NCBI GenBank assembly: GCA_005884985.1
Contig: VAYK01000013.1
Span: forward strand, 1 to 31,773
Source: Actinomycetota bacterium
GTDB lineage: Bacteria > Actinomycetota > Thermoleophilia > Solirubrobacterales > 70-9
Direction of reading: 5' to 3'
DNA length: 31,773 nucleotides
The notes beneath the pieces are model-generated. The model ran no database searches. It was not told where the DNA came from and saw only the letters and a program-made list of their open reading frames with translations. A program made the translations under genes and the position numbers. Of the stretch, positions 17,722 through 24,394 are shown piece by piece. Position 1 is the first letter of the stretch; each line of letters starts with the position of its first letter.

Positions 17722-18981
17722 GTGAGCTCGCCCGCGTCCCCGGCCCAGACCATATGCCTGACCAAAGCCGCGCAGGTCGTGCGGCCGCCCGAGGACGGGC
17801 TGCCGTTCCTTCGGCACGATCGCGCCGCAGAGCTTCGTTTCGACCCGGTCCCTGTGACGATCGCGGGCGGCACGATCGCCGCCTTCGCGGAGACCGACGC
17901 AGAGCTTCGCATCGACGCCTCCGGCTGCGCGGTGGTGCCCGGCTTCGTCGACTGCCACACGCATCTTCCGTTCGCCGGATGGCGGGCCGGCGAGTACGAG
18001 CTCAAGGTCAGCGGCGCCAGCTACGAGGAGATCGCCCGGGCAGGGGGAGGAATAGCGGCGTCGGCCGCGGCCCTGGCCGAGGCCGGGGACGCCCAGGTCC
18101 TCGGCCAGGCCAAGTCGCTGGCGGACGAGATGCTGGCGTGGGGCACAACCGCCTTTGAGTGCAAAAGCGGCTACGGGCTGTCCGCCGAAGGTGAGCTCCG
18201 CGCCCTGCGGCTGGCCGATGAGCTCGATCGCTTGGTCAGTCAGACGACGGTCTCGACGGCGCTGCTCGCCCACGCGGTGCCGCCCGGCTACAGCGCGGAT
18301 GCCTGGATGGACGAGGTGGAGTCCCTGCTCCCGCGCGTCGCCGATGAGACGGATGCGACCGCCCTGGATATATACGTGGAGTCGATCGCGTTCTCCAACC
18401 AGCACCTCGCCCGCCTCGGCGAGCTCGCCGCCGACGCGGGCCTCGCGCTTCGCTGCCATGTCGAGCAGTTCACAGGTAACCGGTCGGTGCCGGTGGCGCT
18501 CGAGCACGGGGCGCGCTCGGTGGACCATCTGGCCTGCCTCCATCCGGACGACCTCGAACCGTTGGCGGCGAGCGAGTGCGCCGCGGTCCTGCTCCCGGGC
18601 GCCGAGTTCATGGCGGCCGAGCGCACCGCGCCGGCCCGTGAGCTCGCGAACGCCGGCGCGATCTGCGCCCTGGCGACGGACGCCAACCCCGGGACTTCGC
18701 CGCTGGTCTCGCTGCCGCTCGTGATCGGCCTCGCGGTGAGGCGGTACGGCTGGACGGCCGGCGAGGCGGTGCTCGCCGCTACGCACAACGCCGCCTGGGT
18801 GATCGGCTTGCACGAGCGCCTCGGGTCGCTCGAGATCGGAAAGAGCGCCGACCTCCTCCTCCTCGACGCCCCGATCGAGCACCTGCCCTACCGCCTCGGC
18901 CACAACCCGGTGCTGGCGGCCTTTCGGGCCGGCGAGCTGCTGTACGTGCGCGCCGACACTGCGGCCCGATTCGATGTCTGA
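17722..18981 (+). CDS. hutI: Imidazolonepropionase
   Basis: Third step: hydrolyses 4-imidazolone-5-propanoate to N-formimino-L-glutamate. It is an amidohydrolase-superfamily enzyme of 419 aa with an N-terminal beta-sandwich part and metal-binding barrel. Visible signatures are VVPGFVDCHTHLPFAG (metal ligands His79 and His81), FECKSGYGLS, RCHVEQF (His), VDHLACLH and ATDANPGTSP (metal Asp). The start GTG at 17722 lies 11 bp after hutU with AGAGGG upstream. The last 8 bp overlap hutF (ATGTCTGA), so the two are coupled. Confidence 0.96.
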   Translation: MSSPASPAQTICLTKAAQVVRPPEDGLPFLRHDRAAELRFDPVPVTIAGGTIAAFAETDAELRIDASGCAVVPGFVDCHTHLPFAGWRAGEYELKVSGASYEEIARAGGGIAASAAALAEAGDAQVLGQAKSLADEMLAWGTTAFECKSGYGLSAEGELRALRLADELDRLVSQTTVSTALLAHAVPPGYSADAWMDEVESLLPRVADETDATALDIYVESIAFSNQHLARLGELAADAGLALRCHVEQFTGNRSVPVALEHGARSVDHLACLHPDDLEPLAASECAAVLLPGAEFMAAERTAPARELANAGAICALATDANPGTSPLVSLPLVIGLAVRRYGWTAGEAVLAATHNAAWVIGLHERLGSLEIGKSADLLLLDAPIEHLPYRLGHNPVLAAFRAGELLYVRADTAARFDV

Positions 18982-20125
18982 GCCCGCGGGCCGCTACGAG
19001 ATCCCGGCGATGCCGAACGCCCACTCGCACGCCTTCCAGCGGGGCCTGCGGGCGATCGGCGAGCGACCGGCGCCGGCGACCGCGGCCAGCGACGACTTCT
19101 GGAGCTGGCGCGAGGAGATGTACCGGCTTGCGGGCTCGCTGGAGCTCGACTCGATGCACGATGCCGCCGTGGCGGCCTTCGCCGAGATGGGTCAGGCCGG
19201 CTACGGCGCCGTGGGCGAGTTCCACTATCTCCATCACCGGGCCGACGGGACGCCGTACGACGATCCGAACCAGATGGCGATCGCGGTCGCCGAGGGGGCG
19301 ATCGCCGAGGGCCTTCCGATCGTGCTCCTGCCTGCCGCCTACCACCGGGCCGGCTGGGACGGTGCCGACCTCGAGCCCGAAGGCGCGCAACGGCGGTTCT
19401 CCGACCCCGACGTCGAGACCTTCCTGGAGCGTGTCGATCGGTTGCGTGAATGGGCCGAGGGACGGGCCGAGGTGGAGGTGGGGGTGGCGGCCCACAGCGT
19501 CCGCGCCCTGCCCGCGAGCTGGCTCGAGCGGATCGCCGCCCACGCCGAGGAGCGGGGAATGGTGCGCCACGTCCACGCCTCGGAGCAGCGCCGCGAGGTC
19601 GAGGCCTGCCGCGCCGAGCATGGCTGCTCGCCGATCGCCCTGCTTCAACGGACCGGGTTCCTGGGCCCGCGGACGAGCGTTGTCCACGGGATTCACGTCG
19701 ACGCCAAGGACGTCGCCATGCTGGCGTCCACCCGGACGATCGTGATCTCGTGCCCGACCACGGAGGGAAACCTCGGCGACGGCCACTTTCCGGCGCTCGC
19801 CTATCGCGACGCCGGCGTCCGGATGGCGATCGGCAGCGACTCCCAGGTCAGGGTCGATCCCTTCGAGGAGGTCCGCGAGCTCGAGACGGGCGCCCGGCGC
19901 CAGGGGCAGACCCGCAGCGGGTTGCTCGCCGCCTACGGCGATCTCTGGGCCGAGCTCGCCGGCAACGGGGCGGCCAGCCTCGGCCTCGACCCCGATCGCC
20001 TCGACCGCGTCGAGCTCGACCTCACCCACCCGGCGCTTCGCGATGTGCCTCCCGAGGACCTCCCGCTGGCGATCGCCACCTGCGCTACCGCGAACGCGGT
20101 GGCCGGACGCGCGCCGACGGACTGA
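18974..20125 (+). CDS. hutF: Formimidoylglutamate deiminase
   Basis: Amidohydrolase of 383 aa that converts N-formimino-L-glutamate to N-formyl-L-glutamate and ammonia, the fourth step of the five-step hut pathway. It starts almost directly at the metal motif (MPNAHSHAFQRGLR, His17/His19) and continues with DDFWSWREEMYRLA, GEFHYLHH, HVHASEQRREVEAC, VVHGIHVD and IGSDSQVRVDPFEE, all typical of HutF. It is shorter than the roughly 450-aa characterised enzymes because the N-terminal beta-sandwich strands before HSH are mostly missing; the start overlaps hutI and no upstream start could restore them without overlapping it heavily. HutF implies a dedicated N-formylglutamate deformylase, which is not present in its classical form here. 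Confidence 0.93.
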   Translation: MSEPAGRYEIPAMPNAHSHAFQRGLRAIGERPAPATAASDDFWSWREEMYRLAGSLELDSMHDAAVAAFAEMGQAGYGAVGEFHYLHHRADGTPYDDPNQMAIAVAEGAIAEGLPIVLLPAAYHRAGWDGADLEPEGAQRRFSDPDVETFLERVDRLREWAEGRAEVEVGVAAHSVRALPASWLERIAAHAEERGMVRHVHASEQRREVEACRAEHGCSPIALLQRTGFLGPRTSVVHGIHVDAKDVAMLASTRTIVISCPTTEGNLGDGHFPALAYRDAGVRMAIGSDSQVRVDPFEEVRELETGARRQGQTRSGLLAAYGDLWAELAGNGAASLGLDPDRLDRVELDLTHPALRDVPPEDLPLAIATCATANAVAGRAPTD

Positions 20126-20144
20126 CGGCGGCGGCGCCGTCAGT
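20121..20144 (+). terminator. Hairpin at the end of the hut operon
   Basis: Perfect 10-bp inverted repeat ACTGACGGCG-GCGG-CGCCGTCAGT. The left arm contains the hutF stop codon. No T-tract follows, as is common for hairpin terminators in high-GC actinobacteria. Confidence 0.55.
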
Positions 20145-20157
20145 GTTGCCCTCGGGC

Positions 20158-20185
20158 TTGACGCCACCCAATCCGCGCGTACCGT
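20158..20185 (+). promoter_or_regulatory. Promoter TTGACG-16-TACCGT (leaderless)
   Basis: TTGACG at 20158-20163 and TACCGT at 20180-20185 with 16 nt between, followed by only 5 nt to the ATG at 20191. This is the best -35/-10 pair in the window and predicts a leaderless transcript. Confidence 0.55.
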
Positions 20186-20190
20186 GTGGT

Positions 20191-20649
20191 ATGGCTCGGT
20201 ATCGGTCTGCGTTCGAAGGAAAGTCCTCACCGGAAAACGAAGGCGGAGGTCGACCCGGCGTCCTCGTCCGCTACCGCGTCTTCGGTGGTCCGGCGGCCGT
20301 CGACCAGCGCCTCACCGTGTTTGAGGACGGTGCCGTGCAGCTGGATGAGCGGCACCGCAGCCGCGACCCCACGTGGTTGCGGCTTGACGCGCCCGAGCTG
20401 GACAGGCTTCGCGCCGCGCTCGAGGAGCTGCCCGCGCGGCGCTGGTCGATCCTCGCCAGGCTGGGGCTGATGAGGGTCAAGAACCTGTTCGCCCTGTTCC
20501 CGAACCTGCGCATGCCCTCGGGCGCGCACTTCCAGCTCAAGCGGGGCCGCCGCGCGATCGTTGGGGGGACGGCCGAGGACCCGGACCTCGCGGCGCTCGT
20601 GGAGCTGCTCGACTCGCTCCGCGTGCAAGCCGTGCGCACGCATCCCCGT
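20191..20649 (+). CDS. Hypothetical protein without its own stop codon
   Basis: A plausible small protein of about 150 residues, from the ATG at 20191 directly behind a good promoter. The translation is natural-looking (VRYRVFGGPAAVDQRLTVFE; TWLRLDAPELDRLRAALEEL; NLFALFPNLRMPSGAHFQLK) and faintly recalls emfourin-like small domains, but I do not recognise a family with confidence. The end given is approximate: coding character stops near 20625-20655, but no stop codon occurs there and the frame runs on to 22413 as the codon-for-codon shadow of the opposite-strand M20 and deiminase genes. The protein therefore lost its natural end, or the junction is an assembly artefact. Confidence 0.5.
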
Positions 20650-21885
20650 TGGAGGATCGGAGAGCACCCGGTTGGCGAGCAGGCCGAAGGCCTCGATGCC
20701 GGTGGCAAGGTCGGGCTCGGGGGTGTCCTCCTGCTTGGCGTGGCTGATGCCGCTAGTGGAGGGACAGAAGACCATCGCAGCCGGCAGGACGCGGGCGACC
20801 TCGGCGGCGTCGTGGAGGGCGCCGCTGGTGAGCACGCGGTCCGAGCCCGCCGCTTCGCGGCAGGCCTCCCGCGCTGCGGCGATCAGACGCGAGTCGAACG
20901 GGATCGGCTCGATTCGCCACACCGGCTCCGATGCGTGCTCGCAGCCACGCTTCGCCGCCACCGCCTCGGCCGCGGCCAGGGCCTCGGCGAGCATCGATGC
21001 CAGCTCCTCGGCCTGGGGGTGGCGCAGGTCGATCAACAGCTCGGCCTCACCCGCCACCGCGGTCGGGATCCCGGGCCGCAGCGCGAGCGCACCGGTGGTC
21101 GCAACGCCGCCATGGCGACGGCCGATCTCCTCGACCCGCAGGGCGTACTCGGCCGCGGCGAGACCGGCGTCGCGTCGGCGGTCCATGGGCGTGGTGCCGG
21201 CGTGCGAGGCCTGGCCGCTGAAATGGAAGCGGTGACGCTCGACCCCGGCGCACCCGCTGACCGCGGCGGCCCGCAGGCCCTCCGCCTCGAGGACCGGCCC
21301 CTGCTCGATGTGGAGCTCGAGGTAGGCGGCGAGCCGCTCCTGGCGGCTGGCCGCCTCCGGCGCCCGATCCAGATCAACGCCGTTCTGCGCCAGCACGTCG
21401 ACGAGCATCCCGCCTTCTCGGTCGCGCAGGCCCCGCACCTCGGCGGGGTCGAGGGCCCCCGAGAAGGCGGAGCTGCCGAACAGGCTGCGGCCGAAGCGGG
21501 CGCCTTCCTCGTCGGCCCAGTCCACGAGCATCAGGGTCCGAGGCGGGGGGACGCCCGCCTCGGACCACGCCCTGAGCACGCCGAGCGCCGCCATCACCCC
21601 GAGCGCGCCGTCCAGCCAGCCACCCTCCGGCACCGAGTCGAGGTGCGACCCAAGCGCCAGCGCCGGCTCTTGCTCACCCTCCAAGGAGGCCCAGAGATTT
21701 CCGGCCGGGTCGGGCTCGGCTGTGAGGCCGATCTCGCCGAGCAGCTCGCCGAGCAGCGCCCGCGCCTCGCGCCACCCATCGCCCCAGCACAGTCGCTGCG
21801 CCCCGTCGGTCCCTCCGGTGCGGCGATCGAGCTCGCGCAGGTCGGCGATCGCCCGGCCGGAGTTGACCACGGGTCCGCCGCTCAT
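20227..21885 (-). CDS. M20-family amidohydrolase (AllC/HyuC-like), stop lost and extended
   Basis: Zinc-dependent amidase of the allantoate amidohydrolase / N-carbamoyl-amino-acid hydrolase group. Genuine sequence spans about 410 residues: LGSHLDSVPEGGWLDGALG (His and bridging Asp), DEEGARFGRSLFGS (Glu-Glu), ELHIEQGPVLE, dimer-loop HAGTTPMDRRRDA, SGALHDAAEV and GISHAKQEDTPEPD. All expected metal-site residues are present. Family similarity ends at ANRVLSD (about 20655); the remaining roughly 140 residues are Arg/Gln-rich shadow of the plus-strand gene, because no stop occurs until 20227. Related M20 proteins sit beside hut genes in other actinobacteria (from memory, Streptomyces), making deformylation of N-formylglutamate a good guess; removal of a carbamoyl group in the arginine-related operon is the alternative. 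The ATG overlaps the upstream deiminase stop (ATGA). Confidence 0.85.
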   Translation of the reverse strand: MSGGPVVNSGRAIADLRELDRRTGGTDGAQRLCWGDGWREARALLGELLGEIGLTAEPDPAGNLWASLEGEQEPALALGSHLDSVPEGGWLDGALGVMAALGVLRAWSEAGVPPPRTLMLVDWADEEGARFGRSLFGSSAFSGALDPAEVRGLRDREGGMLVDVLAQNGVDLDRAPEAASRQERLAAYLELHIEQGPVLEAEGLRAAAVSGCAGVERHRFHFSGQASHAGTTPMDRRRDAGLAAAEYALRVEEIGRRHGGVATTGALALRPGIPTAVAGEAELLIDLRHPQAEELASMLAEALAAAEAVAAKRGCEHASEPVWRIEPIPFDSRLIAAAREACREAAGSDRVLTSGALHDAAEVARVLPAAMVFCPSTSGISHAKQEDTPEPDLATGIEAFGLLANRVLSDPPTGMRAHGLHAERVEQLHERREVRVLGRPPNDRAAAPLELEVRARGHAQVREQGEQVLDPHQPQPGEDRPAPRGQLLERGAKPVQLGRVKPQPRGVAAAVPLIQLHGTVLKHGEALVDGRRTTEDAVADEDAGSTSAFVFR

Positions 21886-22778
21886 CCGCCCAGGCGCTGG
21901 CGGCGAAGCGCCTGCACCAAGCAGTGGGCGCCACCGCCCCCCAGCGTGAACATCGACAGGTCGAGCTCCTCGACGGTCAGCCCGCGGGCGCGCATCGACG
22001 CGTTCAGCGAGTCGGCTCCGGCAACCGAGAGCACGCGCTCGTCACCGAGCGAGATCGCGTTGGCGCCGAGCTGCAAGGCGTCCTCCGCGGACACCTCGAT
22101 CAGCTCGAAGCCGCGGTCCCGAAGCCAGGTCACGAAGCCGGCCGCCAGCACCTCGGTGCAGGCCGCGGCCAGCCGCTCCCCGAGGACCGCGAGCAGTACG
22201 TCGATGTGGACGAAGCGCTCGGGGATCGGCTCCACACGGACTTCCCACCCGTCCTCGGCCAGCCAGCCGGCGAGCTGCCGTGCCGCCGGCTCCTGGGTGC
22301 GATCCTCGCCGGCGCCGATCACAGCGCAGCCCGGCTCGAGGATCATCACGTCGCCCCCCTCCAGCGCCCCGGCCGTGATCATGCCGCGAATCGGGATCTC
22401 ACTGCCCTGGTAGAACCGGATCGCGGCCGCGTACTCGCCGCGCCGCCACCACTGGTGGAGCTGTGTGATCACCGCCCCGCCCGGGGTCATCGCGCTCGAG
22501 TCGCGAGCGAAGACCTGATATGGCAGCGCCGCGTCGGGCTCCAGGAAGTGGACCCGCACCCCTGCTTCCTGGTAGGCGGCGACCATCGCCGCGTGCTGGC
22601 GGCGCGCCAGGTCGCCGTCGAAGCGCCGCCCGCTCTCGAGGGTCGCGCGGGAGATCGCGCTGGTCGGCAGCCAGCGGAAGTTGTCGGGGCGGCAGACGAG
22701 CACGTCCCGCAGCCGTCCGTGCTCGGAGTCGACGCCCCAGGCGGGCTCAGGCTGTAGGGCCGCCGGGCCCTCGCTCAC
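21882..22778 (-). CDS. Arginine deiminase / DDAH-family guanidino hydrolase
   Basis: Protein of 298 aa in the arginine-deiminase/dimethylarginine-hydrolase branch of the guanidine-modifying superfamily, which cleaves guanidino groups through a Cys thioester. Expected residues are visible: FARDSS (Asp), LEGGDVMIL (Asp), GAGEDRTQEPA, FVHIDVLL (His) and catalytic Cys in GGGGAHCLVQ near the end. Probable reaction is arginine to citrulline, or deimination of agmatine or another guanidino compound. The GTG at 22778 overlaps the decarboxylase stop (GTGA), and its own stop overlaps the M20 start (ATGA). The three genes are thus very tightly coupled. It is shorter than catabolic ArcA (about 400 aa), closer to DDAH-like members. 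Confidence 0.88.
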   Translation of the reverse strand: MSEGPAALQPEPAWGVDSEHGRLRDVLVCRPDNFRWLPTSAISRATLESGRRFDGDLARRQHAAMVAAYQEAGVRVHFLEPDAALPYQVFARDSSAMTPGGAVITQLHQWWRRGEYAAAIRFYQGSEIPIRGMITAGALEGGDVMILEPGCAVIGAGEDRTQEPAARQLAGWLAEDGWEVRVEPIPERFVHIDVLLAVLGERLAAACTEVLAAGFVTWLRDRGFELIEVSAEDALQLGANAISLGDERVLSVAGADSLNASMRARGLTVEELDLSMFTLGGGGAHCLVQALRRQRLGG

Positions 22779-24229
22779 TCGCTGACCACCCGAATTGTGC
22801 GGAGGCTTCGGTCCACGGCTCCCCTCACCCAGCCGCCATGCTCGACCACCTCGTGGATGTAGTCGACGGTCTCCTGGGTCAAGCGCTCTCCGGGCAGCAC
22901 GTTCGGGATCCCCGGCGGGTAGGCGGCCAGGGACTCCGCGGCCACGCGCCCCACCGCCTCGTCGAACGGCACCACCTCCTGCGGCCCGAAGAAGGCCTCG
23001 CGCGGGGGCGCCTCGAGGCTCCCCCAGGGCGGCGGGGGCGTGAATGGCCGCTTCGGCAGCTGGGGCTCGGCCCCGAGGACCTCGACCGCCCGGCGCATGG
23101 CGGCGGCGAAGCGCCCTGCGCTCCGCGCCGCGTTCTCTCCCATCCCTAACGCCGCGACGACCACGTTCTCCGAGACCAGCTCGAGGTTGATGTCGTCCAG
23201 CTCGCGCATCAGCGAGGCGAGCCGCGTGCCGGTGCTGCCGGTAGCGCGGACGTCGATCGAGAGACGCAGCGGGTCCCAGCCATGGACCCCCGGGCGACCG
23301 ACCAGCCGCTCGTCGAGGACCTCCAGCCCTCCTATCCGCTGGACCTCGGCTCGGGCCCGCTCGACTCCCGCGAGAGTCTCGGCGAGCAGCTCCGTCCCGT
23401 GAACCGCCGCGTGTCGACGCGCGGCGTCCAGGGAGGCGGTGAGAAGGGCGCTCGGACTGGTCGATTCGGTCAAGGTCACGCAGCGATCGACCAGCAGCTT
23501 GTGCACCGAGGAGAGGACGAGGTCGGCATCGCACTCCAGCGCGCTCGCCGGCAGAAGCGGAGAGAAGCGCAGATGAGAGCCCCAGGCCTCGTCCACGACC
23601 AGCGGCAGGTTTCGGTCGTGGCAGACCTCAGCCAGACCGGTGACGTCGGCGACCGCGCCGAAGTAGGTGGGAGACACGGTCAGCGCCGCGACGGCATCCG
23701 GTGAGCGGTCGAGTGCCTCGGCGAGCGACTCCGGAGTCAGGCAATGGGCGACGCCGAGCTCGGCGTCGAGCTCGGGTGCGACGAAGCTCGGCTCCAAGCC
23801 GGCGAGGATGATCCCGTCGATGGTGCTCGAGTGGGCGTTGCGCTGAACAACGACGCGCTTGCCGGCGTGGCGAAGCGCGAGGCAGGTGCCGTGGTTGCCC
23901 TGTGAGGCGCCGTTGATCAGAAACCAGCTCCGCCGCGCGCCCCACGCCTTCGCGGCGAGGCGCTGAGCCTGCTGGAACGGGGAGTCCGCCCCGACGTCGA
24001 TGCCCTCGATCCCGGCGGGAACGTCACGGTCGAATGCCGCCTGGCCAAGCGCGTCGATCGCCGCCGGGTCCGCTCCGTGTCCCCCCTTGTGCCCGGGGAC
24101 GTGGAAGCGGCCGGGCCGGCGCTCCGCGTACTCGACGATCGCGTCCAGGTAGGGCGTCTGGTCCTGCTCGGTGCGCCCCTCCGTCGGGCGCCCGGCGCCC
24201 GTCGCCGATTGCAGAGCGTCCCCAGACAT
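22775..24229 (-). CDS. PLP-dependent Orn/Lys/Arg decarboxylase, with internal gap
   Basis: Fold-type I basic amino-acid decarboxylase of 484 aa (SpeA/Cad-like): arginine, lysine or ornithine to the matching amine. Landmarks are RFHVPGHKGGHGAD, INGASQGNHG, VVQRNAHSS, SPTYFG, VVDEAWGSHLRF (PLP-ring Asp) and SSVHKLL with Schiff-base Lys244; the C-terminal domain contains AYPPGIPNVLPGE. Oddly, STSPSALL follows the Lys much too soon: in relatives about 18-20 residues (an LTQ-like strand and turn) come between HK-x-L and the STSPS helix. This in-frame loss is close to the cofactor and may affect activity. It is the first gene of the decarboxylase-deiminase-M20 operon. A TAGAGT box at 24244-24239 lies 9 nt before the ATG, again suggesting a very short leader. 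Confidence 0.9.
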   Translation of the reverse strand: MSGDALQSATGAGRPTEGRTEQDQTPYLDAIVEYAERRPGRFHVPGHKGGHGADPAAIDALGQAAFDRDVPAGIEGIDVGADSPFQQAQRLAAKAWGARRSWFLINGASQGNHGTCLALRHAGKRVVVQRNAHSSTIDGIILAGLEPSFVAPELDAELGVAHCLTPESLAEALDRSPDAVAALTVSPTYFGAVADVTGLAEVCHDRNLPLVVDEAWGSHLRFSPLLPASALECDADLVLSSVHKLLVDRCVTLTESTSPSALLTASLDAARRHAAVHGTELLAETLAGVERARAEVQRIGGLEVLDERLVGRPGVHGWDPLRLSIDVRATGSTGTRLASLMRELDDINLELVSENVVVAALGMGENAARSAGRFAAAMRRAVEVLGAEPQLPKRPFTPPPPWGSLEAPPREAFFGPQEVVPFDEAVGRVAAESLAAYPPGIPNVLPGERLTQETVDYIHEVVEHGGWVRGAVDRSLRTIRVVSE

Positions 24230-24277
24230 CCGCCGTGGACTCTAGTGCCGGGCCGGCCAGGGCCGTGGGATCAGACA

Positions 24278-24371
24278 CCTAGGTCCCTGGTACCGTTCGA
24301 TCGTCCTCGTATGGACGACGACCACCCTCCTCGAAGTACCAAGGACATAGGCGACGCCCGTAGTCCGGGCG
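24278..24371 (+). promoter_or_regulatory. Inverted repeats in the 5' region of the CNNM/CorC gene
   Basis: Three nested or serial dyads precede the transporter. Arms 24278-24293 and 24336-24351 pair at 14 of 16 positions; inside them is a 6-bp hairpin (TCGTCC/GGACGA, 24301-24318); then a perfect CGCCCG-TAGTC-CGGGCG hairpin at 24355-24371. The genes on both sides are divergent, so this is not a terminator. It may be a structured RNA leader that includes the short leader ORF at 24311. If transcription instead starts after a TACCGT box at 24291-24296, the large dyad would be a DNA operator and only the last hairpin would be in the RNA. No match to a riboswitch I know. Confidence 0.5.
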
Positions 24372-24394
24372 AGCCTGCCCTGCGCCGGCCGTGA
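24311..24394 (+). CDS. Putative 27-aa leader peptide coupled to the CNNM/CorC gene
   Basis: Short ORF of 27 codons plus stop, from the ATG at 24311. It begins M-D-D-D-H-P-P-R-S and ends L-R-R-P; its TGA overlaps the GTG of the transporter as GTGA, the same junction used by three clear operon pairs in this window. Its third-position GC is low (about 8 of 26 codons end in A/T), with rare CCT, CGA, AGT, ATA and CGT codons, unlike the genes around it. The ATG sits in the inner hairpin and the coding region covers the 3' arm of the large inverted repeat, so translating it would open that structure. Acidic and Pro-rich leader peptides are known to make ribosomes fall off at low Mg2+ upstream of Mg2+ transport genes. 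No Shine-Dalgarno is present. Regulation is inference. Confidence 0.45.
   Translation: MDDDHPPRSTKDIGDARSPGEPALRRP

Noticed and set aside
20121..20144. The hut hairpin as an att or transposon end
   Set aside because: It is a compact 10-bp stem with 4-nt loop at an operon end, best explained as a terminator.
19450..22413. A 987-codon plus-strand open frame
   Set aside because: It runs in codon register opposite or beside hutF, M20 and the deiminase; apart from 20191 to about 20650 its translation is low-complexity shadow sequence.
24278..24351. Known riboswitch (M-box, yybP-ykoY, ydaO types) upstream of the CNNM/CorC gene
   Set aside because: None of their core motifs could be found by eye; only generic inverted repeats are present.
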